Notes under the pieces: model-generated
Database searches by the model: none
What the model was told of the DNA's origin: nothing
The model's input: only the letters and a program-made list of their open reading frames with translations
Assembly: GCF_900102695.1 (NCBI RefSeq)
Contig: NZ_FMVW01000002.1
Span: 124,001 to 188,000, forward strand
Source of the DNA: Afifella marina DSM 2698
GTDB taxonomy: Bacteria > Pseudomonadota > Alphaproteobacteria > Rhizobiales > Afifellaceae
Direction of reading: 5' to 3'
DNA length: 64,000 bases
Made by a program: the position numbers and the translations under genes
Shown: in pieces, positions 34,804-43,698 of the stretch
Layout of the letters: each line of letters opens with the position of its first letter
Numbering within the stretch: the stretch's first letter is position 1

Positions 34804-35140
34804 AATATCCTTCGGGTGATTTTCATTCAGGTGCGAGTTCGCAAAGCTGCGAAATCCGCGGAGGTGCCCCGTCCCCGCCGGGCCGGTTTTGCCAATACAT
34901 ATCGAGACCGGAATGCGACACCGGGACACCCCACGAAAGGCGTAGGCCCGGAAACGGCGGTTCTCTGCGGAAGTCTCCGTCGCCGCTCACGAAGTTGTGC
35001 GGAATCCGTGATGCGCCAAAAGAAAACGCCCGCGCGAGGCGGGCGTGTGCGAAGGCTCAAAGGTGGTTGCCGAAGGGCCGTTCAGGCGGTTTTCAGGCGG
35101 CTTCCCCGGACGGCTGCGATGCTTTCGGCCGGGGAAGAGG
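34804..35140. other. Intergenic, 337 bp, holding the cheZ terminator
   Basis: No gene is present. The interval contains the cheZ terminator at 35026-35046 and, towards 34810, the AT-richer leader of the cytochrome gene. Confidence 0.6.
35026..35046 (-). terminator. Rho-independent terminator of cheZ
   Basis: A perfect 8-bp stem ACGCCCGC/GCGGGCGT with a 5-base loop is followed on the minus strand by TTTTCTTTT. It lies about 95 bases past the cheZ stop codon. Confidence 0.85.
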
Positions 35141-35827
35141 TCAGTTGAAGAGGGAATCGATGTCGTCCTGGGAGACGACGTTCTCGTCGCTCTTGAGCGC
35201 CGGACCGTTGAGGAGAGCCTCGTCGCCCTCTTCCTCCGGCTCGTCCTCGGCATGCTGCTCGAAAGACGTGGCCTCGCCGGACCAGATCTTCAGCATCTTT
35301 TCGATGCGGCTTTCGATGAATTGCAGGAGGTTGACGACCTTGGAGATGCGCTGGCCGGTGATGTCCTGAAAATTGCACGCCTCGAAGATGGCGATACAAC
35401 GCTCATTGATCGCCTGCAGCTGGGCGCGCTCGTCATCGCCGAGCGTCTTGCCGAGCTTTCTGGCGATGTCGTCGATCTCTTCGGCGGAGGTGAGGATCGT
35501 CTCGGTGGCGCCCTCCGTGTCGGCGACGACGGCATCAAGCTCGTCGGCAGCGCGGTTGAACTGCTTGGAATCGACAGCCTTGGCGTGGATCGACGCGATT
35601 TCTCCGCGCGTATCGCGGATGGCGTGCTGAATGGACTCGACGCCAAGCCACAGCTTCTGCTGATCGGCGACGACCTCATCCTGCTTGCCGGCGATCTGCC
35701 GAAGCTCGGAAAGCTCGGTGAAAATCTTGTCGAGGCGAAGTGCCAGGCTGAGCTGCTCTGTGGCGTGCTGTGCCCAGGCTTCCTGCTCGGTCACATCCTT
35801 TTTCGCGGCGGCGCGCTGTGCGGACAT
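35141..35827 (-). CDS. cheZ: Chemotaxis phosphatase CheZ
   Basis: This is a 228-residue, mostly helical protein. The catalytic CheZ motif FQDITGQRI lies at 153-161, so Asp155 and Gln159 correspond to the catalytic Asp and Gln of E. coli CheZ. The C-terminus SQDDIDSLFN is the short CheY-binding helix, preceded by an acidic linker. It accelerates dephosphorylation of CheY-P. It is divergent from cheY at 36000, an unusual but sensible pairing. Confidence 0.95.
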   Translation of the reverse strand: MSAQRAAAKKDVTEQEAWAQHATEQLSLALRLDKIFTELSELRQIAGKQDEVVADQQKLWLGVESIQHAIRDTRGEIASIHAKAVDSKQFNRAADELDAVVADTEGATETILTSAEEIDDIARKLGKTLGDDERAQLQAINERCIAIFEACNFQDITGQRISKVVNLLQFIESRIEKMLKIWSGEATSFEQHAEDEPEEEGDEALLNGPALKSDENVVSQDDIDSLFN

Positions 35828-35999
35828 ACGTGTACCCTATCCCATCAAAGAAAGTGGCGACTGTATATTCGAAGGGCCGAAAAGAGAAAAGATAGCGGGG
35901 GTTTGCGGCGCAAGCCTGGCGCAAGTCAGTTCAATTTAAACACACCTCGATCCCGCCGGAGATAGCGGTGCAGTTTAGATTCTATACGGAGCGCGGCGA

Positions 36000-36383
36000 A
36001 TGTCGTTGAACCTTTCCATGCCGATCCTCGTCGTCGACGATTACAAGACGATGATCCGCATCATTAAGAACCTGTTAAAGCAGCTCGGCTTCGAAGATAT
36101 CGACGAAGCGGCCGATGGCAGCGAGGCGCTCAACAAGATGAAGGAGCGCGAATACGGCCTCGTCATCTCTGATTGGAACATGGAGCCGATGACCGGCTAC
36201 GAGCTTCTGAAGCAGGTGCGTGCCGACGACAAGCTGAACGCGACGCCGTTCATCATGGTCACCGCCGAGGCGAAGTCGGAAAACGTCATCGCCGCCAAGA
36301 AAGAAGGCGTGAACAACTACATCGTGAAGCCGTTCAACGCGCAGACGCTGAAGGGCAAGATCGAAGCCGTCTTCGAGAACTGA
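36000..36383 (+). CDS. cheY: Chemotaxis response regulator CheY
   Basis: This is a 127-residue single receiver domain. The acidic pair is Asp13-Asp14, the phosphoacceptor Asp58 in LVISDWNMEPM, and the switch residues Thr88 and Lys110 (IVKPF). The sequence DWNMEPMTG is characteristic of flagellar-motor CheY proteins. It lies divergent from cheZ, separate from any large che operon in this window. Confidence 0.96.
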   Translation: MSLNLSMPILVVDDYKTMIRIIKNLLKQLGFEDIDEAADGSEALNKMKEREYGLVISDWNMEPMTGYELLKQVRADDKLNATPFIMVTAEAKSENVIAAKKEGVNNYIVKPFNAQTLKGKIEAVFEN

Positions 36384-37024
36384 TCACCTGCCGCAGGCCT
36401 GACCTTCAAGGCCTGGCCTTCAAGGCTTGGGCTGACGCGTCGGTTGTGATTCCGGATTGTCTTTCCGGAGGCTTTCGGCGCAACCTTCTCAACGACCGCC
36501 GCTCCTCTCACTCTCGCGGTCGTCCGCGCGGCTGCTTCGGCAGCCGCGCGCCCCACACATCCCTCCTCTTTCTTCCCCTCTTTTCAGGTCTTTTTTCTCC
36601 CCTCCGCGCCCGCGTGTGGGTCTGACCTGCCGAGATCGTTCCTATTTGAGTCCAAAATACAATCTAATCGCCCCGCTTCCGGGGTGATCGGGCGCGGTCG
36701 GCCGTCCTTTCGGCTGGAAAACCGTGGCGCATCGGCAACAATCCGGCCCCTCGAGGCCCTCGATCGCCCTTCTCGCGCGCCAGACGCGCGTTGCGCGCCG
36801 CCCGAACCCCTCTGAAAACCGCAGAAATCCGGGCTTTTTTTGGCCCCCGAATGGTAACATTTTATTATCCAGCATTTTGGAGTGAAACGTCTCCGGCAAC
36901 GGATTCAGTTCTGATTGAGTGGAGCGAAGTTGATCGGTACTTCCAAACCCATCGGAGCCGCAGTTCTCCAGCAAGAAATACTGCGGAATACGGAAAATTT
37001 TAATTTAAATACCGAGGGTGCGAG
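36384..37024. other. Intergenic, 641 bp, between cheY and ftcR
   Basis: No credible gene is present. It contains a strong TTCG hairpin at 36525-36550 and, from about 36830 to 37020, AT-rich sequence that is likely the ftcR promoter and leader. Confidence 0.6.
36525..36550. terminator. Strong TTCG-capped hairpin downstream of cheY
   Basis: A perfect 11-bp stem CGCGCGGCTGC/GCAGCCGCGCG capped by TTCG lies about 140 bases past cheY. The following sequence is C/T-rich (CTTTCTTCCCCTCTTTT) rather than a clean T-run. Confidence 0.65.
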
Positions 37025-37693
37025 ATGTACGTCGTTGTTGATCCCCGGGCAGAGGTCGCTGCCGGTTTCACGTCCATGTTCAGCCGCGAAGGGCTTTCTG
37101 CCGTCGGTTTCGACTCCGGCGAGTTCCAGGAATGGTTGACGACGGCCGCTGAGCGGGATCTGTCGGCGGTGCAGGGCTTCCTCCTCGGCGATTTCGCCGA
37201 CCGGCCCAACTATCCGAACCTCATCCGCAGCCATTCGCGCGCCCCGATCATCGCCTTGAGCGACGTGCGCTCGCTGGAGCAGACGCTGGAGCTCTTCACG
37301 GCCGGCATCGACGACGTGGTGCGCAAGCCGATCCATGTGAAGGAGATCGTGGCGCGTTCCGACGCTGTGTGGCGCCGCATGAACGGCCCGAAGCAGGAGG
37401 TCGAGAGCGACCGGCTGAAGATCTTCTTCGACGGCCGCGATCCGGAAGTCGACGGCGAGCCGCTCGCCCTGCCGCGCCGCGAGCGCCATATCCTCGAATA
37501 TCTGGCGAAGAACCGCATGCGCCGCGTGACCAAGTCGCAGATCTTCAACGCGATCTACGGCGTCTTCAACGACGACGTCGACGAGACGGTGGTGGAAGGC
37601 CACATCAGCAAGCTGCGCAAGAAGCTGCGCCTGCGTCTCGGCTTCGAGGTGATCGATGCGAAGCGCTATCTCGGCTATCAGTTCGTCGCCTGA
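37025..37693 (+). CDS. ftcR: FtcR/Rem-type orphan flagellar transcription regulator
   Basis: This is a 222-residue OmpR-type response regulator. The N-terminal receiver is atypical. It starts VVVDPR, and where the phosphoacceptor Asp should follow a hydrophobic strand it reads GFLLGDFAD, with Gly at the expected place. LELFTAGIDDVVRKPIHVKEI keeps the lysine. The C-terminal winged helix (ALPRRERHILEYLAKNRMRRVTKSQIFNAIYGVF, VEGHISKLRKKLR, RYLGYQF) closely matches Brucella FtcR and its relative Rem of Sinorhizobium. No kinase gene is adjacent. The family activates flagellar genes, so it and cheYZ belong to motility control. Confidence 0.9.
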   Translation: MYVVVDPRAEVAAGFTSMFSREGLSAVGFDSGEFQEWLTTAAERDLSAVQGFLLGDFADRPNYPNLIRSHSRAPIIALSDVRSLEQTLELFTAGIDDVVRKPIHVKEIVARSDAVWRRMNGPKQEVESDRLKIFFDGRDPEVDGEPLALPRRERHILEYLAKNRMRRVTKSQIFNAIYGVFNDDVDETVVEGHISKLRKKLRLRLGFEVIDAKRYLGYQFVA

Positions 37694-37882
37694 TCGGCGG
37701 CGAATTTTCCCCGAGAAGACCGAGATTCCCCGAGAAGATAGAGACACCGGGAGAGCAACGGAGAGATCCGGGCAGGAAACCCGGGCAGAATGCGGGCATA
37801 ACCCGGGCAGGAGCCCGGAAAGCGTTCTGAGAGCGACCCCCGAAAGAGAGCCCCCGAGAGATATCGGGAGGGCTGGGGCGGT

Positions 37883-38686
37883 TCAGTCGACCTTGAGGCC
37901 CAGGCGAGCTGCCTGACGCTCGACAAACGCATGCATGCGCTCAAGACCGGTTTCGGTCAGGCGGACGAGGGTGCGACGACGGTCGGTCTCGTCGGGAAAG
38001 CGCATGATGAGATCCGCTTCCTGCAATTCATCGATGCGGCGCAAAGCCGTCGTCGTGGCGACGCCGGAGGCGAGACACAGGCTGGTGACGGAGACGAAGC
38101 GGCCCGTGGCTTCCGCGACGGCGAGATCAAGCATCATATCCCAGGCGGGATCGGAAAAGAGCTTCGCCTTGAAAATCGCGTCGCGATCGGTGCGTGCTGC
38201 GACCAGGGCGCGAAGATAATCGGATTCCGTCGCGGACTTGGAGGGTTCGGGCCTCGCGCGGCCGGTGAGGTCGAGGGCTCGGCGGATGGCGATCGCCACC
38301 TCTTCCGCAGACACCGGCTTTTGCAGAAAATCGACAGCGTTGAGACGCAGCGCCGCGACGGCGCGATCGAGCGAGGCGTTGCCCGTCATGACCACGGCCG
38401 TAAGAGGCCGGCTGTTCCGCCTTGCCGTCAGCTTCTGCAAAAGCTCGATTCCATCGATCTGCGGCATCTGCAAATCGGTGACGATGACGCGCAAACCTGG
38501 GTTGCGCTGTACGATCGCCAGGGCTTCGACGGCGGTGTTCGCTTTCAGCGGCGGCAGGTTAAGCGCGGTCAGCCCTTCGGCCAGCTCATCGAGGATATCG
38601 ACATCGTCGTCGACGAGGAGAATCTGCGGCTGGGAATTGGTTCTGGCACCAGGTTCCTTGGTATCCATATCGTGCTGATACCTCAC
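37883..38686 (-). CDS. Response regulator with MarR-like output domain
   Basis: The product is about 267 residues from a GTG at 38686, chosen for AGGAGG 4 bases upstream. An ATG at 38668 is the alternative. It has a receiver domain with acidic residues DDD at about 26-28, phosphoacceptor Asp71 in VIVTDLQMPQIDG and a KPVSAEE lysine. A C-terminal winged helix follows, of MarR type: VTSLCLASGVATTTALRRIDELQEADLIMRFPDETDRRRTLVRLTETG. Such receiver-MarR fusions are uncommon. It lies downstream, in the same direction, of the histidine-kinase operon and may be a second output of it. Confidence 0.88.
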   Translation of the reverse strand: MRYQHDMDTKEPGARTNSQPQILLVDDDVDILDELAEGLTALNLPPLKANTAVEALAIVQRNPGLRVIVTDLQMPQIDGIELLQKLTARRNSRPLTAVVMTGNASLDRAVAALRLNAVDFLQKPVSAEEVAIAIRRALDLTGRARPEPSKSATESDYLRALVAARTDRDAIFKAKLFSDPAWDMMLDLAVAEATGRFVSVTSLCLASGVATTTALRRIDELQEADLIMRFPDETDRRRTLVRLTETGLERMHAFVERQAARLGLKVD

Positions 38687-39026
38687 GATGCCTCCTCCCG
38701 TGTTCCGGCGGAGATTGAGAGGCACTTCCTAAGACGGGGTTTAGTCAATTGATCCGAAACGCGCGAAGCTTGCTAAGCTTTTATTTATGATAGACCCATC
38801 GCGCCGTTCGGCCGAGATCGGTCCGCCATAGCCCGAGCGCCCCACGGGGGGACTTAATCTGTTGATCCGCATCGTGTAAACAGCCTGAAGGTCCGCATCA
38901 TTCTTGCCCGAAGGCATTCTGCCTCCAGAGATCGGAGACAGAGGCTGCAGCAACAAAAGAGCGTTCTGCGTCCTTTTGTTGCATTGGGCCAAGTCTCTCA
39001 GCTTTGGGCGATAGGGGCAAGGGGCT
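38687..39026. other. Intergenic, 340 bp, with an inverted repeat
   Basis: No gene is present. A 10-bp inverted repeat GCAACAAAAG/CTTTTGTTGC with a 13-base loop lies at 38950-38982, just past the end of the upstream response regulator gene. It may terminate or process that operon, or act as an operator for the receiver-MarR gene. Confidence 0.6.
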
Positions 39027-39452
39027 TCAACGCGAAGCTGCATTCCGGCGGACCGTTGAGAGCGGCCAGCGGATGATTTTGCAATCCACGAAGCGCGCCT
39101 CCAGATCCGCAAGCATTTCGAACGGGTCGACGGGCTTGAAGAAGAGGACGTCGGGGCCGAAGGGCTCGCCGAGTGCGACGTCTGTCGCTTCGCCGGTGAT
39201 GAGGGCGAGAACCTGCGGACGCAGCGGTTTCGGAAGCTGCCTGACGCGTCCAATGAGGTCGAGGCCGCTCCTGTCGCCAAGGCGCAGATCGGTCAACAGG
39301 CAGTCGGGCGCAAGTCCCTGCACAAGCAGGGCGTGTGCCTGCGAGACGCTTGCGCACAAGGTCGGCCGCCAGTGCTCGGCCTCGAGAAATTCGGCGATTT
39401 CGGCCGCAAGCTCGCGCTCGTCCTCACAGATCAAAATTGAGCGAGGTGCCAT
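39027..39452 (-). CDS. Single-domain response regulator
   Basis: This is a 141-residue receiver. Acidic residues are at 10-11 (CEDERE), the phosphoacceptor is Asp55 in CLLTDLRLGDRSG, and the conserved Thr and Lys are in LITGE and FFKPVDP. There is no output domain, so it may work as a phosphate carrier or through protein contacts. Its start overlaps the end of the kinase gene by one base, so the pair is translationally coupled. Confidence 0.9.
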   Translation of the reverse strand: MAPRSILICEDERELAAEIAEFLEAEHWRPTLCASVSQAHALLVQGLAPDCLLTDLRLGDRSGLDLIGRVRQLPKPLRPQVLALITGEATDVALGEPFGPDVLFFKPVDPFEMLADLEARFVDCKIIRWPLSTVRRNAASR

Positions 39453-41200
39453 CAGGCGGCTTCTTCAAGAGAAAGGGCGGCCGAGGCGATGGGCAGGCGG
39501 ATGGTGAAGCATGCCCCGGCTCTGATGTTGCGAGCGGCGATGTCGCCGTTCATGTCGCGCACGATGTTGCGCGCCATGGAAAGACCGAGGCCGGTGCCTT
39601 TGCCGACGGGTTTCGTCGTCACGAAGGGATCGAAGAGATGGGTGATGATGTCCTCGGCGATGCCGCCGGCATTGTCTTCGAGCTCCAGCACGACGGAGCC
39701 AGCCTGCACCCGGCCGCGGACCTGGAGAACCGGCGTTTGATCGACGTCGCGATCGTGGAGCGCGTCGAGGGCATCGCGCGCATTCACCAGAATGTTGACG
39801 ATGACCTGCTCGAACATGGTCTGTTCGCCGGCGACGGCGAGATCTGTGGGGAAATCGAGGTCGATATCGAGGCGGATGCCGGCGGCGCGATATTGCTCGG
39901 CGACGAAGCCGATGGCGAGTTGAACGGCGTCCTGAAGGGCGAAGGGCTCGCATTGCTGGGAGGTGAGGCGCCCATAGCGGCGGACCTGGTCGGTGATGCG
40001 CTTCACCCGTTCCACCTGGTCGCTGATGCGCGTGAGTTTGGCGGCGAGCGCCTCGCCGGTCTCGCCATTCTCCAAGAGGCGGCGGGCATTGGCGATGGCG
40101 AGCCGGATGACGGCGAGAGGCTGGTTGGTTTCATGGGCGATGGCGGTCGCCATTTCGCCGAGGGTCGCAAGTTTTGCCGCCTGCATGACCTTGAGCTCGG
40201 CGTCGCGCAATTTGGTGACGTCTGCGAGCGCCAGCATGCGCAGGCGCCGGCCGCGCCAGCGCGCGGGCGAAATGGTGCCGCGCAGGGAGCTGATCTCGCC
40301 GTCGCGGCGACCGAAGCTCAAAATCGTGGTGCGGGCGTCGCCCTGACCCGTCGCTTTCGACACGTCGATGGCGGAACGGATGAGGCGGGTCCAATCCGGG
40401 TGGGCGAGCGGGGCGCCGACGAGCTCGAGCGCTTCGTCATTGGCGAATTTCACTTCGTTGGTGTCCGGATCGAAGATCAGGGCCACGAAGGGCATCGCCT
40501 GCATGGTCTTCTCGAAGCTGGTTTCGACCTCGATCTGAGCGCGCCGTGCTTCGAGGACGTCGTGAAGACGCCGGCGATCGCGCCGTGCCTGAACGACCAG
40601 GAGCAAAACGAGGCCGCTGCCGCTGATGAACATCAAGGTGAGGGGAAGCGCTGCCGATTCTTTCGAGAGCACGGCTTCGCGGCGGTTGATCTCGGCGTTG
40701 TCGACCACGGCCGCTTCCAGGATGGTTTGCAGATGGCGCCCGAGGGGGACGAGTTCGCTGCGCCATTGGGTGATGAGGCGCCCGCTTTTCGGCGGTGGCG
40801 GGAGCGGGTCTTCGAGGCGTTGAAGATAGGTGTCGATGCGCGCCCGGTAATCTTTGAGAGCCGGCGCGAACGCATCGATGCCCGCAATCAGGCGGCCTTC
40901 CTCGGACGCATAGAGGAGCGGCAGACGCGAAGCGAGAAGCTCCAGACGCAGTTTGAGCTGATCGATGATGCGGGGGGAGGGGTCGTCCCGGGCGATGTCC
41001 AGAGTGGCGGTGGTTTTGACGTATTCGAGCTGCGCCTGATAGGCGACCCAGCCCGAGCTGCGGATGGAGGTTGTGAGGAGCTGGCGTTGCTCGGACTGCC
41101 GCAGATACAGCATGCCCGTTGCGATGAAGAGGCCGAGCGTCGTGACGACGAGGGCGCCAAGAAGCAGCTTGGGTGCGATTTTTGCCTTCTTACTCAACAC
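39452..41200 (-). CDS. Membrane sensor histidine kinase with PAS domain
   Basis: This is a 582-residue kinase. A first transmembrane helix (LLLGALVVTTLGLFIATGMLYL) and a second near 190-205 flank a periplasmic helical sensor of about 150 residues. A PAS-like region (AMPFVALIFDPDTNEVKFANDEALELVG) precedes the HisKA domain, with His356 in AIAHETNQPLAVI. The HATPase domain has an N-box NILVNARDAL and G-boxes (DNAGGI, GKGTGLGLSM). It lies in an operon with an SUOX-like periplasmic protein upstream (11-bp overlap) and a receiver downstream. The upstream protein may supply or modulate the signal. Confidence 0.93.
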   Translation of the reverse strand: MLSKKAKIAPKLLLGALVVTTLGLFIATGMLYLRQSEQRQLLTTSIRSSGWVAYQAQLEYVKTTATLDIARDDPSPRIIDQLKLRLELLASRLPLLYASEEGRLIAGIDAFAPALKDYRARIDTYLQRLEDPLPPPPKSGRLITQWRSELVPLGRHLQTILEAAVVDNAEINRREAVLSKESAALPLTLMFISGSGLVLLLVVQARRDRRRLHDVLEARRAQIEVETSFEKTMQAMPFVALIFDPDTNEVKFANDEALELVGAPLAHPDWTRLIRSAIDVSKATGQGDARTTILSFGRRDGEISSLRGTISPARWRGRRLRMLALADVTKLRDAELKVMQAAKLATLGEMATAIAHETNQPLAVIRLAIANARRLLENGETGEALAAKLTRISDQVERVKRITDQVRRYGRLTSQQCEPFALQDAVQLAIGFVAEQYRAAGIRLDIDLDFPTDLAVAGEQTMFEQVIVNILVNARDALDALHDRDVDQTPVLQVRGRVQAGSVVLELEDNAGGIAEDIITHLFDPFVTTKPVGKGTGLGLSMARNIVRDMNGDIAARNIRAGACFTIRLPIASAALSLEEAA

Positions 41201-41675
41201 GGAAGTCGATGCTCCGGATCTGCCAGATCATGCGGCTGTGATAGAGATGGCTTGTGAGAGCGGGATACGCATCGACGGGATAGACGATGCGGAAGGGGCC
41301 TTTGTCGCGGATGCGCATTTCCTCGCCGTCCTGGCGCACGGCCATAATGATGCCGTAGAGCGCCCAGTCCGATTGCGGGATTTTCGCGGAATAATCGTTG
41401 AGCGCGACAAGGGCGGCTTCGACGACGGGCAGACCCGCAAGGTTGGCGAGCGTGGCGAGCAGCGGGCCGCTGAAGGTCTGGGCTCCGTCCGCCCAGGGCG
41501 TGTGGGTGACGATCACCTGCTGCTGGAGCGCCTCAATATCTTCGACGCTCATCAGCTCTTCCGCGAGAACGGCGCCGCTTTCGCCAAGCCAACGCAGCGT
41601 CAGTTCCTGTGCGGCGACGGGGCTGCAGGCAACAGTCGCAAGTAAGGCAGCTAAGAAAAGTGAAAGGCGAGACAT
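41190..41675 (-). CDS. Periplasmic SUOX-fold-like protein in a two-component operon
   Basis: This is a 161-residue protein from the ATG at 41675 with a signal peptide (MSRLSLFLAALLATVACSPVAAQ). The mature part resembles the small oxidoreductase molybdopterin-binding (SUOX) fold: TFSGPLLATLANLAG, ALNDYSAKIPQSDWALYGIIMAVRQDGEEMRIRDKGPFRIVYPVD, RMIWQIRSIDF. The cysteine that binds molybdenum in true sulfite oxidases is not evident, so cofactor binding is doubtful. The 11-bp overlap with the kinase gene suggests that it is a periplasmic sensor partner of the kinase. Confidence 0.78.
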   Translation of the reverse strand: MSRLSLFLAALLATVACSPVAAQELTLRWLGESGAVLAEELMSVEDIEALQQQVIVTHTPWADGAQTFSGPLLATLANLAGLPVVEAALVALNDYSAKIPQSDWALYGIIMAVRQDGEEMRIRDKGPFRIVYPVDAYPALTSHLYHSRMIWQIRSIDFRVE

Positions 41676-42226
41676 TGGGAGGCCTATGATTTGTATTTTG
41701 GGCTCATTGTCGTGCAATAATCAAAATTAGGTTTATCCGGGAAGTTGATTTGTCGTGATAGGGTTTGTCGAAGGATCCCGAATTTCTTCGTCGTATTAAA
41801 AACGACATCGTCTCTAAATTGGCAGCTGTGTCGTGGTTATCGTGAATGATCGGTGAGCTGTGGGCCTATGTGTCCTGTGTGCCAGCGTTATGTTGCAGTT
41901 TTCGTAAGCTGACGTAGCAGAACAGAAACACTTGATTTTGCAGTTAAGGAGCTTGGCTCGAAGAGATTAAAAACTGACAGGTTTGCAAAGTCGGCCGGGG
42001 CGCGGGAGGCAATGCGCCGGCCTGGCAAGGGGCGGAAAACCGCCTGTCGGAGCGTTGTCCAAAAATCCAATCGGCTCTGAGAGACCCGTGGGGAGCCCTT
42101 GCGAGCCGGAGCTGCGGCGTGGCGTCGCGGCGGTGGAACCGAGGCGGCGGAAAGGACCGGCGCGCAGCCGCACGGGGCAGGATTGCGCAGATCGCGCAGG
42201 GGCTTACCGGCTCAACTCTACCCGGC
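41676..42226. other. Intergenic, 551 bp, no gene seen
   Basis: The stretch 41690-41960 is AT-rich and likely contains the promoter of the SUOX-like/kinase operon. From 41990 to 42226 it is GC-rich, without a frame that looks coding. Confidence 0.5.
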
Positions 42227-42763
42227 TCATCTCATCTCGGGGCGGCCGGCACGGAAGGAATCCTCCACGCCTTCGACGACAGAATCGAAAATGCCGCGCT
42301 TTGAAGCCGGATATTGCAGGCTGAAGCCCTGCACCGTGTCGCCGCGTATGAGGAACTTTTCGTAGAAGATCGCCGAACCGCGATGGCCGGAGACGACGAG
42401 CCAGTTCTGCCCCTGCGGCGAGTAGGTGACGTTTTCGTAGCCGTCGGTTCCGTCCATGAGGGCGCGCAGATCGGCGGCGTCGTCGATGCCTTCGACCACA
42501 CGGGCGGAGAGTTCGAGCCGCGCCTCACCGCCGACGAAGGCGGTGCCGTAGGCGAGGGACGTTTCTTCCGGGAAGAGCTTTTCGGGGTAGGCGAGCCGGG
42601 CGCCCGAGCGGGGATCGACATAGACCGTCCAGCCCTTGGGGGCGGCCGCTGCGGCCGTGGGCACAAGGACGGAGGTTGCTGCAAGAGCCGTCGCGGCGGT
42701 GAAGCCGGCAATTGCGGTCGCGCTCAAAGCGGCGCGCAGGGTGGCGGCGAAAGCCCTCATCAT
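42227..42763 (-). CDS. Secreted hypothetical protein
   Basis: This is a 178-residue protein with a long Ala-rich signal peptide (cleavage probably after TAAAAA). The mature domain begins WTVYVDPRSGARLAYPEKLFPE and contains GYENVTYSPQGQNWLVVSGHRGSAIFYEKFLIRGDTVQGFSLQYP. I recognise this as a pattern recurring in Rhizobiales secreted proteins but know no function. It is single, downstream of the GntR gene on the same strand. Confidence 0.75.
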   Translation of the reverse strand: MMRAFAATLRAALSATAIAGFTAATALAATSVLVPTAAAAAPKGWTVYVDPRSGARLAYPEKLFPEETSLAYGTAFVGGEARLELSARVVEGIDDAADLRALMDGTDGYENVTYSPQGQNWLVVSGHRGSAIFYEKFLIRGDTVQGFSLQYPASKRGIFDSVVEGVEDSFRAGRPEMR

Positions 42764-42827
42764 GGCGTCCTTTCCACTGTGCGAGTGGAGACGAACGGCA
42801 GGGCGGGGGCATCGTTCCGAAAGCGCC

Positions 42828-43490
42828 TCACTCGCCGGAGAGCGAGGCGATCATGTCTTCCATGCCGGCGGTGTTGTGCATGCGCAGGATGGCGGCGCAG
42901 GCGGCGAAATCGTGCCGCCGGAGCGCATCGACGAGGAGCCGGTGCTCTTCGATGACGGAGGCGAGACGGTTCGGCCGGTAGCCGAGGCGCCGTCGCAGCG
43001 CATAGATGAGCTCCCAGCCGAGTTCGAAGAGGCGGGTGGCTTCCGCATTGCCGGCCAATTCGAAGAGCCTGGTGTGCAAAGCGCGGTTCGCCATGATGAT
43101 CTCTTCGAGATCGGCCCTCTCCACCGCCGCGGCGTGAGCCGCCTGGAGCGCTGAGAGTTCGTCGAGCATGGCGAGGGTGATGCGCGGCATGAGCCGTTGC
43201 ACCGCGAGCGTTTCGAGCGCGGTGCGGACCTCGTAGACGTCCTTCAGGAATTTCTCGTCGATCGGGCGGATGACGGCGCCGCGATTGGGCAGGATGGCGA
43301 CGAGCCCTTCGCCTTCCAATTTGCGCAAGGCCTCGCGCACCGGCATGGCGCTGAAGCCGAAGCGCCGCGCCGCATCGGCGACCTTCAGGCGCTCGCCGGG
43401 CCGGTATTCGGCGGTGACAATGGCACGCCGGATGAGCGCCGTCGCCTGTTCCACAGAGGTCGGCCCAACCTCCTCCTCCTGCGCATCCAT
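42828..43490 (-). CDS. GntR-family (FadR/FCD subfamily) regulator
   Basis: The product is 220 residues from the ATG at 43490. The longer frame to 43697 runs across the promoter region of the divergent gene. The N-terminal GntR winged helix reads RRAIVTAEYRPGERLKVADAARRFGFSAMPVREALRKLEGEGLV. The C-terminal FCD domain contains the metal-site histidines (NRALHTRLF, IEEHRLLVDALR, MHNTAG). It lies divergent from a DUF3830 gene, a common arrangement, and probably regulates it. Confidence 0.93.
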   Translation of the reverse strand: MDAQEEEVGPTSVEQATALIRRAIVTAEYRPGERLKVADAARRFGFSAMPVREALRKLEGEGLVAILPNRGAVIRPIDEKFLKDVYEVRTALETLAVQRLMPRITLAMLDELSALQAAHAAAVERADLEEIIMANRALHTRLFELAGNAEATRLFELGWELIYALRRRLGYRPNRLASVIEEHRLLVDALRRHDFAACAAILRMHNTAGMEDMIASLSGE

Positions 43491-43698
43491 CCTGATCACA
43501 ACCCGAGCCTTGCGGCTCTTCTCCCCCAATCTGTTCTCTTTGGCACAGAAGAAGCATTTGCTCCATTGGTCAAACGGCGCGCACGAGGCGTTTCGGGCAG
43601 GGGCGAGGCGGGCCTTCGGAGAGGGCGCGGGGGCGGGTGCTTGTGGCTCTCGCAAAAGTGGGGGAAAAGCGGCCGGTTGCGAGGAATGGGAGGACACG

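Noticed and set aside
37700-37880. Apparent repeat cluster (CCCGAGAAG, CCCGGGCAG) after ftcR as a CRISPR-like array
   Set aside because: Units are only 9-12 bp, irregular and overlapping, with no constant repeat/spacer length. It is simple-sequence drift or a weak terminator region.
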